A DNA stretch of 64,000 bases from Burkholderiaceae bacterium (GCA_030695205.1 JAUYTN010000025.1:186001-250000); one strand, 5' to 3'; shown: positions 8,065 through 19,235, counted from the first letter of the stretch. Notes: a model not told the origin generated them from the letters alone. Numbers and translations are program-made.

Positions 8065-10158
8065 TCAGTGCAAAGCCCGGTAAATGGCATCGGCCAGCTC
8101 CGCCGAAATTCCGTCCACCGTTTGCAAATCGGCCACGCTGGCATCTGCCACACCGCGCACCCCGCCAAAGCGCTGGAGCAATTTGGCGCGCCGCTTGGGG
8201 CCCACACCGGCAATGTCTTCCAGGCGACTGCCGCCGGTGCGCACCTTGGCACGCTGGCTGCGCATGCCGGTGATGGCAAAGCGGTGCGCCTCGTCCCGAA
8301 TCTGGGCCACCAGCATCAGCGCAGCCGAATCTTTGCCCAGGTACACCTTCTCGCGTCCGTCGGCAAACACCAGCTCCTCCAGCCCGACCTTGCGTCCCTC
8401 GCCTTTTTCCACACCCACAATCAGCGACAGGTCCAGACCCAAATCCTGAAACACCTCCCGCGCCATGCTGACCTGGCCCTTGCCCCCGTCCACCAGCACC
8501 AGCCCGGGCAGCCGTTGGCCCCCGGCTTGCTCCAGCTGCCCACCTGCGTCGCGCAGCGCCTGGGCCAGCTTGCTGTAGCGCCGGGTCAGCACCTGGCGCA
8601 TGGCGGCGTAGTCGTCACCCGGCGTGATGCCCTCGATGTGAAAACGCCGGTACTGGGCGCTTTGCATCTGGTGCCCCTCAAATACCACGCAGCTGGCCTG
8701 GGTGGACTCGCCGGCGGTGTGCGAAATGTCAAAGCACTCAATGCGCAGCATGGCCAGATCATCCAGCCCCAGGTCCAGTGCCTGGGCCAGCGCCCGCGTA
8801 CGGGCCTGCTGGGAGCCCTCCTCGGCCAGCAGGCGGGCCAGCTGCAAGTCGGCATTGGTCTGTGCCATGTCCAGCCAGATGCGCCTGTGCTCACGCGGGT
8901 TGGCAACCGCGTGCACCTTCAGTCCGGTTTGCTCGATCAACAGGTCCAACAGCGACTCTGCCACGGGAGCGCCCACCACCAGAATGGGGGGAGGCGGTGT
9001 CTGGGTGTAGTGCTGGGCAATGAAGGCCTCCAGCACCCGCTGCGCCAGCTCGGGGGCCTGCGGCCCTTCGCCAGGACTGGCAGCCGCAGGGGCCGGGGCG
9101 TCCTCATCTGGCCACACCACCGCTTCGTCCACATGGGTGGGGAAGTAAGGGCGGTCGCCCAGGTGGCGACCACCACGCACCATGGCCAGATTCACGCAGG
9201 CGCGTCCGCCCTGTACCCGCACAGCCAACACATCCACATCGGTATCGGCCACGTTGTCCACGGCCTGCTGGTGCAACACCCTGGACAGTGCGGACACCTG
9301 GTTGCGCACCTCGGCGGCCTGTTCAAAGGCCAGCTGTTCCGCCAGGGCCATCATGCGGGCCTGCAAGTCGTCAAGCACAGCCTGGGTGTCGCCATTCAGG
9401 AAACGGGCAGCCCGCTGCACATCGGCCGCGTACTCAGCCACCCCGATGAGCTGCACGCAGGGCGCGGTGCAACGCTTGATCTGGTACAGCAGGCAGGGCC
9501 GGGTGCGGTTGGCAAACACCGTGTCCTCGCAGGTGCGCAACCTGAACACCTTTTGCATGAGTTGCACCGTTTCCTTCACTGCCCAGGCGCTGGGATAGGG
9601 ACCAAAGTACTGGTGCTTTTTGTCCACCGCCCCCCGGTAGTACGACATGCGGGGGTAGTCAGCCGGTGTGGCGCTGACCCGGGCCTGCCCGCCTGAGGCG
9701 ACATCCAGCCCTTGCTCGGTGCGGTTGGGCAGGCGGCCCAGGCGCAGGTAGGGGTAGCTTTTGTCGTCACGGAACAGGATGTTGAACTTCGGATTCAACG
9801 TCTTGATGAGGTTGTTCTCCAGCAGCAGCGCCTCGGCCTCGGAGCGCACCACCGTGGTTTCCATGCGGGCAATGCGGCTGACCATCTGGCCGATACGGGT
9901 ACCGTCGTGGCTGCGCTGAAAGTACGTAGACACCCGCTTTTTGAGATTGCGGGCCTTGCCCACGTACAGCACCCCACCCCCCGCGTCAAAGTACCGGTAC
10001 ACGCCTGGCAAGGGGGGCAGAGCAGCCACCTCCCGCAGCAGCGCCTCGGGGTGGGTGGCGGTGGCGGGCGCGCCCGCCTCAGCACCGCAGGCGGCCAGCG
10101 GCGGCGTCACCGAAGCATTGGGCTGTGACATGTCAGAAATGGTGCTGTCCGTGGTCAT
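8065..10158 (-). CDS. uvrC: Excinuclease ABC subunit C
   Basis: UvrC makes the dual incisions of nucleotide excision repair. The protein has about 697 residues. Domains in order: a GIY-YIG nuclease near residues 45-130 ([26 protein letters not shown]), a cysteine-containing segment (CTAPCVQ), a UVR helix pair ([20 protein letters not shown]), an RNase H-like C-terminal nuclease ([21 protein letters not shown]) and a terminal helix-hairpin-helix ([13 protein letters not shown]). The start at 10158 is chosen by distance to the GIY-YIG domain; it has no good ribosome site and gives a slightly long N-terminus. No LexA box is visible upstream. Confidence 0.95.
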   Translation of the reverse strand: MTTDSTISDMSQPNASVTPPLAACGAEAGAPATATHPEALLREVAALPPLPGVYRYFDAGGGVLYVGKARNLKKRVSTYFQRSHDGTRIGQMVSRIARMETTVVRSEAEALLLENNLIKTLNPKFNILFRDDKSYPYLRLGRLPNRTEQGLDVASGGQARVSATPADYPRMSYYRGAVDKKHQYFGPYPSAWAVKETVQLMQKVFRLRTCEDTVFANRTRPCLLYQIKRCTAPCVQLIGVAEYAADVQRAARFLNGDTQAVLDDLQARMMALAEQLAFEQAAEVRNQVSALSRVLHQQAVDNVADTDVDVLAVRVQGGRACVNLAMVRGGRHLGDRPYFPTHVDEAVVWPDEDAPAPAAASPGEGPQAPELAQRVLEAFIAQHYTQTPPPPILVVGAPVAESLLDLLIEQTGLKVHAVANPREHRRIWLDMAQTNADLQLARLLAEEGSQQARTRALAQALDLGLDDLAMLRIECFDISHTAGESTQASCVVFEGHQMQSAQYRRFHIEGITPGDDYAAMRQVLTRRYSKLAQALRDAGGQLEQAGGQRLPGLVLVDGGKGQVSMAREVFQDLGLDLSLIVGVEKGEGRKVGLEELVFADGREKVYLGKDSAALMLVAQIRDEAHRFAITGMRSQRAKVRTGGSRLEDIAGVGPKRRAKLLQRFGGVRGVADASVADLQTVDGISAELADAIYRALH

Positions 10159-10275
10159 GCGCCTATTGTCCGATGGAGGGCCCAGCCGTACCCGCTGCGT
10201 GGGTGTCATGACCGGGCAGTGCTCGGGCGCGTGGGCTGGCACACTGCGCCACCTGATTTGTGACTGCCATCCACC

Positions 10276-11448
10276 ATGTCCACACCTGCGCTTTGGGATA
10301 TTTTTTGTCGCGTCATTGACAACCACGGCGACCTGGGGGTGTGCTGGCGACTGTCTTGCCAGCTGGCCGAGCGCGGCGCGGCGGTGCGGCTGTGGGTCGA
10401 TGACCCATCGGCCCTGGCATGGATGGCACCGCACGGCCAAGCGGGTGTGCAGGTTCTGCCCTGGCCGGACTCGCAAGGCGCGCCTTCAGCCGCCAACCCT
10501 GCCAGTGAGGCTTGCCCAGGGTGTGGCCCCACCACCAGCAGCCAGGCCCAAGCCAGGGTGTGGCTGGAAGCTTTTGGATGTGGCATACCCGATGAATGGA
10601 TAGCTAACAACCTATACATGGCAAGCGCAGAAAGCCAAAAAAGCTTACAAACTTCGCCTGCACCCACATGGATCAACCTGGAGTACCTCAGCGCCGAGGC
10701 CTACGTCGAGCGCTGCCACCGCCTGCCATCGCCGGTGACGAGCGGCCCCGCACGCGGGTTGACGCGGCGCTTCTTTTACCCCGGCTTCACCCCGGCCACT
10801 GGCGGGCTGCTGCGCGAGCCAGACCTGATGGCCCGGCAGGCGGTGTTTGACCGGCGCCAGTGGCTCGCCGGGCAAGGCCTGGTGTGGGCGGGGGAGCGGG
10901 TGGTCAGCCTGTTCTGCTACGAACCGGCGGCATTGGGTGGATGGCTGCACCAATGGGCACAGGGCCACACACCCACGCTGATGCTGGTGGCACCCGGGCG
11001 CCCCTGGGCGGCGGTGCAGCAGGTGCTGGCGGCCCACCCTCAGCTGCCACAGGGGGCGCTGCGCATCCAGCCACTGGCCCACCTGACCCAGCACCACTTT
11101 GACCACCTGCTGTGGGCCAGCGACCTCAATTGCGTGCGTGGCGAAGACTCTCTGGTGCGCGCCCTGTGGGCCGGTCAACCCCTGGTCTGGCACATCTACC
11201 CGCAGGACGATGGGGCACATTGGCCCAAGCTCCAGGCCTTTCTGGACTGGCTGCAAGCGCCCGATGACCTGCGCGCCCTGCACCACCACTGGAACGCCGA
11301 CAGCCCCAACGGCCCGCCCCCGCCCGTGGACTGGCCACGCGCCGCAGCCTGCGTGCAGGCCGCGCGTGCGCGCCTGACGGCACAGCCTGACCTGGTGATC
11401 CAGTTGCTGGCCTGTGTGGGCACCACCGCCGAGGCTGCGCAGCCCTGA
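10276..11448 (+). CDS. earP: EF-P arginine rhamnosyltransferase EarP (with in-frame repeat insertion)
   Basis: EarP transfers rhamnose from dTDP-rhamnose to Arg32 of elongation factor P, which restores translation of polyproline stretches. The protein has 390 residues. Visible family signatures are [13 protein letters not shown] near the N-terminus, [23 protein letters not shown] and the C-terminal [27 protein letters not shown]. Its substrate gene efp follows 128 bp downstream. Residues about 106-125 ([16 protein letters not shown]) come from an AT-rich repeat at 10598-10643 and do not resemble the family; see the repeat entry. The flanking homologous sequence continues in frame on both sides. 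Confidence 0.92.
   Translation: MSTPALWDIFCRVIDNHGDLGVCWRLSCQLAERGAAVRLWVDDPSALAWMAPHGQAGVQVLPWPDSQGAPSAANPASEACPGCGPTTSSQAQARVWLEAFGCGIPDEWIANNLYMASAESQKSLQTSPAPTWINLEYLSAEAYVERCHRLPSPVTSGPARGLTRRFFYPGFTPATGGLLREPDLMARQAVFDRRQWLAGQGLVWAGERVVSLFCYEPAALGGWLHQWAQGHTPTLMLVAPGRPWAAVQQVLAAHPQLPQGALRIQPLAHLTQHHFDHLLWASDLNCVRGEDSLVRALWAGQPLVWHIYPQDDGAHWPKLQAFLDWLQAPDDLRALHHHWNADSPNGPPPPVDWPRAAACVQAARARLTAQPDLVIQLLACVGTTAEAAQP
10598..10643 (+). repeat. AT-rich 22-nt-register repeat, copy in earP
   Basis: Half-site ATAGCT begins at 10600; AAGCG starts at 10623, exactly 22 bases after the TAGC at 10601. A GCC plus A-run follows. It is translated in frame as [13 protein letters not shown] and is AT-rich inside a GC-rich gene. 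Confidence 0.75.
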
Positions 11449-11575
11449 GGACCGCACTGGCCACAGGGCCTGTCAGGCGGGGCACGTAAAATGCCGGGTT
11501 TTCCCGAAAGCCAAGGCGCCGGACGCACCGGCACCGGCCCCGCCGGCCCCGTCGGCTCAACCCCCCGAGACTGTT

Positions 11576-12130
11576 ATGAAAATCGCTCAAGAAATCCGTG
11601 CTGGCAACGTCATCATGCACGGCAAAGACCCCATGGTCGTCCTCAAAACCGAATACAGCCGTGGTGGCCGCAACTCTGCCACCGTGCGCATGAAGCTCAA
11701 GAGCCTGATCGCCAACTTCGGCACCGAAGTCGTCTTCAAAGCCGACGACAAGATGGACCAGGTCATCCTGGACAAGAAAGAGTGCACCTACTCCTACTTT
11801 GCCGACCCCATGTACGTGTGCATGGACGCCGACTACAACCAGTACGAAGTCGAAGCCGAAAACATGGGCGACTCGCTGAACTACCTGGAAGACGGCATGG
11901 CCGTTGAAGTGGTGTTCTACGACGGCAAAGCCATCTCCGTGGAACTGCCCACCAGCGTAGAGCGTGAAATCACCTGGACCGAGCCCGCTGTCAAGGGCGA
12001 CACGTCGGGCAAGGTGCTCAAGCCCGCCAAAATCGCCACCGGCTTCGAAATTCCTGTGCCCCTGTTTGTGAACCAGGGCGACAAAATCGAAATCGACACC
12101 CGCACCGGCGAGTACCGCAAACGCGTGTGA
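11576..12130 (+). CDS. efp: Elongation factor P
   Basis: EF-P binds stalled ribosomes between the P and E sites and promotes peptide bonds at consecutive prolines. The protein has 184 residues and the normal three beta-barrel plan. The tip of the first domain reads [11 protein letters not shown], placing arginine at position 32. That is the Arg-type EF-P modified by EarP, whose gene lies just upstream. The start ATG at 11576 matches the family N-terminus [12 protein letters not shown] strong terminator follows at 12167-12191. Confidence 0.96.
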   Translation: MKIAQEIRAGNVIMHGKDPMVVLKTEYSRGGRNSATVRMKLKSLIANFGTEVVFKADDKMDQVILDKKECTYSYFADPMYVCMDADYNQYEVEAENMGDSLNYLEDGMAVEVVFYDGKAISVELPTSVEREITWTEPAVKGDTSGKVLKPAKIATGFEIPVPLFVNQGDKIEIDTRTGEYRKRV

Positions 12131-12166
12131 GGCACCGCCCTGCCCGGCTTCAGCGGGCAAGCACCC

Positions 12167-12191
12167 AGGGCTCCTTCGGGGGCCTTTTTTT
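12167..12191 (+). terminator. Intrinsic terminator after efp
   Basis: A GC-rich stem (AGGGCTCC/GGGGGCCT, one mismatch, TTCG loop) is followed by a run of seven T ending at 12191. It lies 37 bp after the efp stop. Confidence 0.75.
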
Positions 12192-12243
12192 GTGGGTCCT
12201 GTCATCCCGCCGTGTGTTGACCATCCCCTGAACGGACCCTTGC

Positions 12244-13122
12244 ATGGACCTGATCGAGCGCATCTCCGGGGTCATCATCCCGGTGTTTCTGATCGTCGCT
12301 ATCGGTTTTGGCTACGGACGCCAGCGCCGCCCCGACCTGACCACCTTCAACCGCATCGCCCTGGATGTGCTGGCGCCGGTGCTGGTGTACTCCGCCCTGG
12401 CGTCGCGGGATTTTCATGTGCAAGAGCACGCCGTGCTGCTGGCCGCTGGGGCTGTGCTGATTCTGGGTGGTGGCCTGCTGGCCTGGCCGCTGGCCCACCT
12501 GATCGGGGCACAGCCACGCACCCTGGTGCCGGTGGTGATGTTCAACAACAGCGGCAACATGGGCCTGCCCCTGGCGCTGCTGGCGTTTGGCCCGTCGCAT
12601 TTCGGCGCAGCCGTGGCCCTGTTTTCGGTCAGCAACCTGCTGCACTTTTCTCTGGGCGCACGCATCACCAGTGCCCACGCCCGCACCCGCGAGTTGCTGC
12701 TGAGCCCCCTGATGATTGGCACAGCCCTGGGCTTTTTCAGTGCGCTGAGCGACGTACGCCCACCTGCCGACGTGCTCGCCGGCCTCAAGCTGCTGGGTGA
12801 TGCGCTGCTGCCCATGATGCTGTTCGCCCTGGGTGTGCGCCTGACCTCGCTCACCCGGGAAGGTCTGGCACTGGGGCTGGCGGGCGCGCTGGCCCGCCCG
12901 CTGCTGGGTCTGCTGATCGCATGGCCGCTGGCCGAATGGCTGGGGCTGGAAGGCGCCGCCCGCGGACAGCTGTTGCTGTTTGCCGCGCTGCCGCCAGCCG
13001 TCATGCAGTTCATGCTGGCGGACCGCTACCAGCAAGAACCCGACAAAACCGCTGCCATGATCATGCTGGGCAATGCCCTGGCCATCGTGTTCATTCCCCT
13101 GGCACTTGCCCTTGGCATGTGA
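12244..13122 (+). CDS. AEC (auxin efflux carrier) family transporter
   Basis: This 292-residue inner-membrane protein has about ten hydrophobic segments arranged as two five-helix halves. The family landmark MFNNSGNMGLPLALLAFG is at about residues 99-116, with a matching C-terminal FAALPPAVMQFMLA. AEC proteins are secondary transporters, often for organic acids; the substrate is not predictable. The gene follows the efp terminator and precedes a LOG-family gene by 11 bp, so both may be cotranscribed. Confidence 0.85.
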   Translation: MDLIERISGVIIPVFLIVAIGFGYGRQRRPDLTTFNRIALDVLAPVLVYSALASRDFHVQEHAVLLAAGAVLILGGGLLAWPLAHLIGAQPRTLVPVVMFNNSGNMGLPLALLAFGPSHFGAAVALFSVSNLLHFSLGARITSAHARTRELLLSPLMIGTALGFFSALSDVRPPADVLAGLKLLGDALLPMMLFALGVRLTSLTREGLALGLAGALARPLLGLLIAWPLAEWLGLEGAARGQLLLFAALPPAVMQFMLADRYQQEPDKTAAMIMLGNALAIVFIPLALALGM

Positions 13123-13133
13123 GAATCCGGTCC

Positions 13134-14015
13134 ATGCTCGACCAAACACCTCTCAGCGCCGATAGTTTGTCCAACGCCTGGGAAGAGCTGCGGGCGCAGG
13201 CCGACCTGGGCTTGCCGCCACAGCCCGTCTCCAACCGGCTGGCGTTTGCCGACCCCGCCTTCATGCTGCGCCGCGAAGTGCGCGGCATACGGCTGCAAAT
13301 GGAAATGCTGAAGCCAGACCTGGTGCAACAGGCCATGGGCATCGAACACACCGTGGTGGTGTTTGGCAGTGCCCGGTTCGTGTCGCAGGTACAGGCGCAG
13401 GCCACCCTCGCCGCAGCCCTGGCCGCAGGGGACGAGGCCACCATCAGCCAGGCACGCACCCAGTTGCGCAACTCGGTCTACTACGAGCAGGCCCGTGCAT
13501 TTGGCCAACTGGTGGCCCGAGACAGCATGGGCTGCGACCCGGCGCAGCGTCTGTTTGTGTGCACCGGCGGGGGCCCCGGCATCATGGAAGCGGCCAACCG
13601 GGGTGCCAGTGAGGCGGGGGCACCCACCATTGGCCTCAACATTTCGCTGCCCCACGAGCAAGGTACCAACCCCTGGGTCACACCCGAACTGGGCTTTCGC
13701 TTCCACTACTTCGCCATGCGCAAGATGCACTTTGTCATGCGGGCCAAGGCACTGGTGGCCTTTCCAGGTGGGTTTGGCACTCTGGACGAACTGTTCGAGG
13801 TCATCACCCTGGTGCAGTGCAAAAAAGCCAAACCGGTGCCCATCATTCTGTTTGGCAGCAACTACTGGAAGCGCCTGCTCAACCTCGACCTGCTGCTGGA
13901 AGAGGGCACCATTTCCCCCGAAGACCTGGGCCTGTTCAGCCACAGCGACGACCCGCAGCACGCCTGGGACACCATCCGCAACTTCTACGGCATGCGCAGC
14001 CCCGTGTGCCCCTGA
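13134..14015 (+). CDS. LOG-family (TIGR00730-type) Rossmann-fold protein
   Basis: This 293-residue protein carries the two phosphoribohydrolase motifs of the LOG/lysine-decarboxylase-like family: CTGGGPGIMEAANRGA and FPGGFGTLDELFEVITL. LOG enzymes cleave nucleoside 5'-monophosphates such as cytokinin ribotides; in bacteria many act as nucleotide 5'-monophosphate nucleosidases (PpnN-like). It is longer than the smallest LOG proteins, with an N-terminal helical extension of about 70 residues that fits the longer bacterial group. The start MLDQTPLSADSL is the first ATG giving a sensible N-terminus. Confidence 0.85.
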   Translation: MLDQTPLSADSLSNAWEELRAQADLGLPPQPVSNRLAFADPAFMLRREVRGIRLQMEMLKPDLVQQAMGIEHTVVVFGSARFVSQVQAQATLAAALAAGDEATISQARTQLRNSVYYEQARAFGQLVARDSMGCDPAQRLFVCTGGGPGIMEAANRGASEAGAPTIGLNISLPHEQGTNPWVTPELGFRFHYFAMRKMHFVMRAKALVAFPGGFGTLDELFEVITLVQCKKAKPVPIILFGSNYWKRLLNLDLLLEEGTISPEDLGLFSHSDDPQHAWDTIRNFYGMRSPVCP

Positions 14016-14103
14016 TCCGCCTCTGATACCCCGGCACCGTGCCTGGCTTTTGCCGCTTGCGCCGGTGCCAGGGTGTGTCGGCATGGGGTACAGTCGCGGT
14101 TAC

Positions 14104-14123
14104 TAATAACCAACTGGTCATTA
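14104..14123. promoter_or_regulatory. Candidate TetR operator upstream of the efflux operon
   Basis: TAATAACCAACTGGTCATTA is a near-perfect palindrome: arms TAATAACCA and TGGTCATTA match at 8 of 9 positions around a 2-base centre. It ends 11 bp before the TetR-family start codon and would overlap the promoter or leader, fitting autorepression of the regulator and the efflux genes behind it. Confidence 0.6.
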
Positions 14124-14134
14124 AAACCCCTGGC

Positions 14135-14869
14135 ATGACCGCACTCCCCACCCTCCCCGTACCGACAGACGCCGACCCTCAGCCACCCAAACGCGAGCGC
14201 CGCAAGGACGCGCGCCCCAGCGAGCTGATGGAGGCGGCACTGAGCCTGTTTGTGGAAAAGGGCTTTGCCGCCACCCGAGTGGAAGAGGTGGCTCAGCGCG
14301 CCGGTGTCTCCAAGGGCACGCTGTTTCTGTACTTTCCCAGCAAGGTGGACCTGTTCAAGGCGGTGGTGCGCGAGAACATCGTGGGTCGCTTTGACGAGTG
14401 GAACGAGGCCTTCGAACGCTTCGAAGGCAGCACCGCCGACATGGTGCGTTACTGCATGTTGCAGTGGTGGGAGCGCATTGGGGCCACACAGGCATCGGGT
14501 ATCACCAAACTGGTCATCAGTGAGGCCAGCCTGTTCCCGGAAATTGCCAACTTCTACCGCGACGAGGTGATTGAGCCGGGCAGCGCACTCATACGGCGCA
14601 TCCTGCAGCGCGGCGTGTCCCGTGGCGAATTCAGGGCCATCGACCCCGACCTGGCGGTGCACAGCGTCGTCGCCCCCATGATCTTCATCATTTTGTGGAA
14701 GCACGGCATGGGGCCGTGCTGCCAGCTCTCGGGCGTTGCGGCACTGGACCCGCTGGCGTTTATCCACCACCAGGCCGACGTCCTGATCCACGGGCTGTCA
14801 GCCCAGACGGCTTGTGCACCTTCGGCAACCTCGGCAGATTCAACAACCCTGGCAGATTCACATGGCTAA
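14135..14869 (+). CDS. TetR/AcrR-family transcriptional regulator of the efflux operon
   Basis: This 244-residue protein has a TetR DNA-binding domain at about residues 25-75: ELMEAALSLFVEKGFAATRVEEVAQRAGVSKGTLFLYFPSK, the classical helix-turn-helix. The C-terminal part is a ligand-binding helical domain. It is the first gene of an operon with an RND adaptor, which it overlaps by 8 bp, so it very likely represses that operon through the palindrome just upstream. The inducer is unknown. The start at 14135 is set by the conserved domain and by the operator position. Confidence 0.9.
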   Translation: MTALPTLPVPTDADPQPPKRERRKDARPSELMEAALSLFVEKGFAATRVEEVAQRAGVSKGTLFLYFPSKVDLFKAVVRENIVGRFDEWNEAFERFEGSTADMVRYCMLQWWERIGATQASGITKLVISEASLFPEIANFYRDEVIEPGSALIRRILQRGVSRGEFRAIDPDLAVHSVVAPMIFIILWKHGMGPCCQLSGVAALDPLAFIHHQADVLIHGLSAQTACAPSATSADSTTLADSHG

Positions 14870-16040
14870 GCGCAGTCTCAAGTGGTGGGTAGTGGCAGCA
14901 CTGGTGCTGGTGCTGGTGGTCGGTGTGGGCAAAACCTGGCAGACACGACAGGCACGCCAGGCACAAGCGGCGGCGGCCCTGGCCGCGCTGCAAGCCCCCA
15001 CCGTGTTCCAACTGGCCGAGCAGGACGTGGTGCGGGTGCGCACGCACACGCTGCAGCAGTCGGTGGAGGTGTCGGGTGCCCTGCGGGCGGTGCACTCGGC
15101 CATTGTCAAGGCCAAGGCATCGGGTGAGCTGTCGGGTTTGCAGGTGCGTGAGGGCGATGCGGTGCAATCGGGCCAGGTGCTGGCACGCATAGACCCCACC
15201 GACCACCAGGCCCGGGTGCGCCAGGCCGACCAGCAAGCCCAGGCAGCGGCAGCCCAGGTGGCCATTGCCCAGCGCCAGCTCGACAACAACCAGGCGCTGG
15301 TGAACCAGGGCTTCATCTCCAAAACCGCCCTGGAAAACTCATTGGCCAACCTCGACTCGGCGCAGGCCAACCACCGCGCCGCCCTGGCCGCGCTGGACCT
15401 GGTGCGCAAGGCGCTGGCCGACACGGTGGTGCGCAGCCCCATCAGCGGCCATGTCTCGGCCCGGCTGGTCCAAAACGGCGAGCGCGTCGGTGTGGAGGCG
15501 CGGCTGCTGGAGGTGGTGGATGTGTCGCGCCTGGAGCTGGAAGCCGCGGTGCCCCCCAGCCAGGCCGCTGGCCTGCGGGTGGGCCAAACCGCCAAGCTGC
15601 GTGTGGAGGGGCTGGGCGAGCCTGTGGCCGCCCGGGTGGCCCGCATCGGCGTGGCCGCGCAAGCGGGCAGCCGCAGCGTGCCGGTGTACCTGACGCTCGA
15701 TGGTGCCCCCGGTCTGCGCCATGGCCTGTTCGCCCAGGGACGTGTCACGGTGGGCGAACACACTGGCACCGCCCTGCCAGCTGACAGCGTACGCAACGAC
15801 AAGCCCACCCCTTACGTGCAACTGCTGCAAGCGACCGATGACCCCAGCACCTACCGGATTGCCCATGCACCGGTCACGCGGCTGGCCAGCGGACACCTGG
15901 CCCAGGTCGATCAGGCATCCGACAGCGCTGCCAGCGTCGAGTACATCATCACAAATTCAATAGCTGAGAACTCAATAATTACAAGCGTAAGAGCCGGTTT
16001 TATTCAAGAAAACATCACCGTCAAACCTCCTGCTCGCTGA
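14862..16040 (+). CDS. RND efflux periplasmic adaptor (HlyD/AcrA family), C-terminus altered by a repeat
   Basis: This 392-residue periplasmic adaptor links the RND pump to the outer-membrane channel. One N-terminal membrane anchor (WWVVAALVLVLVVGVGKTW) is followed by the lipoyl half-motif (GELSGLQVREGDAVQSGQVLARI), a coiled-coil hairpin (about residues 115-190, alanine/glutamine rich), the second lipoyl half (DTVVRSPISGHVSARLVQNGERV) and beta-barrel domains. The last ~35 residues (SVEYIITNSIAENSIITSVRAG onward) are encoded by an AT-rich repeat at 15956-16003, so the natural C-terminus has probably been rewritten. It overlaps the tetR stop by 8 bp. Confidence 0.9.
   Translation: MAKRSLKWWVVAALVLVLVVGVGKTWQTRQARQAQAAAALAALQAPTVFQLAEQDVVRVRTHTLQQSVEVSGALRAVHSAIVKAKASGELSGLQVREGDAVQSGQVLARIDPTDHQARVRQADQQAQAAAAQVAIAQRQLDNNQALVNQGFISKTALENSLANLDSAQANHRAALAALDLVRKALADTVVRSPISGHVSARLVQNGERVGVEARLLEVVDVSRLELEAAVPPSQAAGLRVGQTAKLRVEGLGEPVAARVARIGVAAQAGSRSVPVYLTLDGAPGLRHGLFAQGRVTVGEHTGTALPADSVRNDKPTPYVQLLQATDDPSTYRIAHAPVTRLASGHLAQVDQASDSAASVEYIITNSIAENSIITSVRAGFIQENITVKPPAR
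15956..16003 (+). repeat. AT-rich 22-nt-register repeat, copy at 3' end of the adaptor gene
   Basis: ATAGCTG begins at 15960 and AAGCG at 15983, 22 bases after the TAGC at 15961, followed by GAGCC and GGTTTTA. It is translated in frame as SIAENSIITSVRAG shortly before the stop codon. Confidence 0.75.
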
Positions 16041-16073
16041 ACCCAACCGCCCCCAACCCGCCCCCGACACACC

Positions 16074-19000
16074 ATGTGGTTCACCCAGGTTTCTCTGCGC
16101 AATCCGGTCTTTGCGACCATGGTCATGCTGGCCTTTGTGGTGATGGGGCTGTTCAGCCTGCAGCGGCTGCAGGTGGACCAGTTCCCCAACATCGACTTCC
16201 CGGTGGTGGTGGTCGCCACCGACTACCCCGGTGCCGCCCCGGAGATTGTGGAAACCGAACTCACCCAGAAGGTGGAAGAAGCGGTCAACACCATTGCCGG
16301 CATCAATGCGCTCACGTCCCGCAGCTACGAGGGGCGCTCGGTGGTCATCATCGAGTTTGGCCTGCACATCGAGGGGCGCAAGGCGGCCGAGGATGTGCGC
16401 GAAAAAATCGCCCTGCTCCAGCCCGCGCTGCGCGATGAGATCAAAAGCCCCACCGTGCTGCGCTTTGACCCGGCCGCTCGGGCCGTCTGGTCGGTGGCGG
16501 TGCTGCCCGACGCCACCACAGCCCCCCAGCCCAGCGCTGCCGAACTGACGCAATGGGCCGAACAAACCCTGAAAAAACGCCTGGAAAACGTGCGCGGCGT
16601 GGGCGCGGTCACCCTGGTGGGGGGCAGCCGACGGGCCATCCACATCGAGTTGCAACCTCGCGCCATGGAGGCACTGGGGATCAGCGCCGAGCAGGTGCTG
16701 GCCGCTGTGCGCACCGACAACCAGGACGCCCCCCTGGGCACGCTGCGCACCCGCCACCAGGAGCGGGTGGTGCAGCTGCAAGCCCGGGTGGACGACCCGC
16801 AGGACTTTGGCCAGATCATCGTAGCCCGCCGGGGTGGCCAGGCCATCCGGCTCGACCAGGTGGCACGGGTAGTGGACGGCACGGTGGAACAAGAAAACCT
16901 GGCCCTCTACAACGGGCAGCGCACCCTGCTGCTGCAGGTGCAAAAAACCCAGGACGACAACACCATTGCGGTGGTCAATGGCTTGCAAGCCACCCTCAAA
17001 GAGCTGCAGGCCCAGCTGCCGCCTGGCTACCAGCTGCAAGAGGTGCAAGACGGCTCCCGCCCCATCCGGGTGGGGGTGGCCAACGTGCGCCAGACACTGA
17101 TCGAGGGGGCCATCCTCACGGTGCTCATTGTGTTTTTGTTCCTGAACTCCTGGCGCTCCACCGTCATCACCGGGCTGACGCTGCCCATTGCCCTCATTGG
17201 CACCTTCATGGTGATGAACCTCTTTGGCTTCACCATCAACATGATCACCCTCATGGCGCTGAGCCTGTGCGTGGGCCTGCTGATTGACGACGCCATCGTG
17301 GTCCGAGAAAACATCGTGCGACACCTGCACATGGGCAAATCCGCCTACAACGCCGCCATGGACGGCACCCGCGAAATTGGCCTCGCGGTGCTGGCCACCA
17401 CCCTATCCATCGTGGCGGTGTTTGCGCCCATTGGTTTCATGGAGGGCATCATCGGCAAGTTTTTCCACGAATTTGGCATCACGGTGGCGGCGGCCATTCT
17501 GATTTCCATGTTCGTGAGCTTCACCCTCGACCCCATGCTGTCGTCGGTGTGGCACGACCCTGCCGTGCACGGCCATGGCCAAACGCCCGCCAATGGCCAG
17601 CGCCCGAGCTGGTATGACCGCAGCATTGGCCGCGTCACAGGGTGGATAGACCGCCGCCAGGACGACCTGGCCGATGTGTACCAACAGGTGCTGGGCTGGT
17701 CACTGCGGCACAAGCTGGCCACCGTGGGCATGGCGGTGGGGGTGTTTGTGGGCAGTGTGGCCATGGTGCCGCTGCTGGGCACCGAGTTCGTGCCCAAGGC
17801 CGATTTTTCCGAAACCTCGATCACCTTTCACACCCCGGTCGGGTCTTCGCTCGAAGCCACCGAGGCCAAGGCCCGGCAGGTGGAGGCCCTGGTGCGCAGC
17901 CAGCCCGAGGTGCGCTACACCCTGTCCACCATCAACACTGGCAATGCCCAGGGAAAGATGTACGCCAACATCTACATCCGCCTGGTGGACCGCAAAGACC
18001 GCCAGCTCAGTGCCGACCAGCTCTCGGCCCGCTTGCGCGAGCAACTGCGCAGCCTCGGTGGCCTGACCGTGACCCATGTGGGCCTGCTCGATGCGGTGGG
18101 GGGCAACAAGCAGGTGGAGTTTTCGCTGCAGGGCCCCGACCTGCAAGAGCTGGAACGACTGAGCCGCCAGGTGCTCGATCGGGTGCGCCCCATCACCGGC
18201 CTGGTGGACCTGGACTCATCCGTCAAACCCGACAAGCCCACGGTGGAGCTGCGCCTGCGCGCCAACGCCGCGTCCGACCTGGGCGTGGGCACCGGCACCC
18301 TGGCCAGTGCGCTGCGCACCCTGGTGGCTGGCCAGACCGTGGGCAACTGGCGGGCCGACGACGACCAGACCTACGACGTCATCGTGCGCCTGGGCCTGAC
18401 CGAGCGACAAACCGCTGCCGATTTGGCCAACCTGCCGCTGGTGGTGGGCACCCTGCCCGACGGCAGTCCCCGGGTGGTGCGCGTGGCCCAGGTGGCCGAC
18501 GTGGTGGAGTCCACCGGCGCCAGCCAGATCAACCGGCGCAGCCTGACGCGAGAGGTCGCCATCAGCGCCAACGTCTATGGCCGAACCGCCGGCGAGGTAT
18601 CGGCCGACATCCGGCAGGCGTTGGACACCATGAGCTTTCCGCCCGGCTACCGGTACCAGTTTGGCGGGTCCACCAAAAACATGCAGGAATCGTTTGGCTA
18701 CGCGCTGTCGGCGCTGGCCATGGGGGTGATCTTTATCTACATGATTCTGGCCAGCCAGTTCAAAAGCTTTTTGCAGCCGCTGGCGCTGATGATGTTTGGC
18801 TCCAGCATGAGCATGTTCTCGGTCATCGGCGTCATCATGCTGATGGGTCTGGTGACCAAAAACGCCATTTTGCTGGTGGACTTTGCCATCCGCGCCCGCG
18901 AAGGCACGCCCGACCAGCCCGCACTGGGCCGCACCGAAGCCCTGCTGCTGGCGGCCAAGGTGCGGCTGCGCCCCATTGTCATGACCACACTGGCCATGGT

Positions 19001-19235
19001 GTTTGGCATGGTGCCACTGGCCTTTGCCCTGTCCGAAGGTTCCGAACAGCGTGCGCCCATGGGGCAGGCGGTCATTGGTGGGGTCATCACCTCATCGGTG
19101 CTGACACTGGTGGTGGTGCCCGTGGTGTACTGCTATATGGACGACCTGGCCCAGTGGTTCAAACGCCAACTGGGCGTGCGCCCCGCCACCCAGCCCCAGT
19201 CTGCCGCGACCACCGCCCCAGATGGCCCCCAGTAA
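16074..19235 (+). CDS. RND-family efflux pump, inner-membrane transporter (AcrB/MdtB-like)
   Basis: This 1053-residue proton-driven pump is the normal length for the hydrophobe/amphiphile RND group. An N-terminal membrane helix is followed by a large periplasmic loop, a block of six helices with the motif [11 protein letters not shown] near residue 405, a second periplasmic loop from about residue 560, and a C-terminal helix block with [16 protein letters not shown]. Adaptor, TolC-like channel and TetR regulator genes surround it, giving a complete tripartite system. Substrates cannot be told from sequence. Confidence 0.93.
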   Translation: MWFTQVSLRNPVFATMVMLAFVVMGLFSLQRLQVDQFPNIDFPVVVVATDYPGAAPEIVETELTQKVEEAVNTIAGINALTSRSYEGRSVVIIEFGLHIEGRKAAEDVREKIALLQPALRDEIKSPTVLRFDPAARAVWSVAVLPDATTAPQPSAAELTQWAEQTLKKRLENVRGVGAVTLVGGSRRAIHIELQPRAMEALGISAEQVLAAVRTDNQDAPLGTLRTRHQERVVQLQARVDDPQDFGQIIVARRGGQAIRLDQVARVVDGTVEQENLALYNGQRTLLLQVQKTQDDNTIAVVNGLQATLKELQAQLPPGYQLQEVQDGSRPIRVGVANVRQTLIEGAILTVLIVFLFLNSWRSTVITGLTLPIALIGTFMVMNLFGFTINMITLMALSLCVGLLIDDAIVVRENIVRHLHMGKSAYNAAMDGTREIGLAVLATTLSIVAVFAPIGFMEGIIGKFFHEFGITVAAAILISMFVSFTLDPMLSSVWHDPAVHGHGQTPANGQRPSWYDRSIGRVTGWIDRRQDDLADVYQQVLGWSLRHKLATVGMAVGVFVGSVAMVPLLGTEFVPKADFSETSITFHTPVGSSLEATEAKARQVEALVRSQPEVRYTLSTINTGNAQGKMYANIYIRLVDRKDRQLSADQLSARLREQLRSLGGLTVTHVGLLDAVGGNKQVEFSLQGPDLQELERLSRQVLDRVRPITGLVDLDSSVKPDKPTVELRLRANAASDLGVGTGTLASALRTLVAGQTVGNWRADDDQTYDVIVRLGLTERQTAADLANLPLVVGTLPDGSPRVVRVAQVADVVESTGASQINRRSLTREVAISANVYGRTAGEVSADIRQALDTMSFPPGYRYQFGGSTKNMQESFGYALSALAMGVIFIYMILASQFKSFLQPLALMMFGSSMSMFSVIGVIMLMGLVTKNAILLVDFAIRAREGTPDQPALGRTEALLLAAKVRLRPIVMTTLAMVFGMVPLAFALSEGSEQRAPMGQAVIGGVITSSVLTLVVVPVVYCYMDDLAQWFKRQLGVRPATQPQSAATTAPDGPQ

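Noticed and set aside
7330..9696. Long plus-strand open frame across pgsA and uvrC
   Set aside because: It is a shadow of GC-rich minus-strand genes; composition is His/Gln-rich without domains.
12202..13149. Minus-strand open frame opposite the AEC transporter
   Set aside because: Gln/His-rich shadow; the transporter helices on the plus strand are clear.
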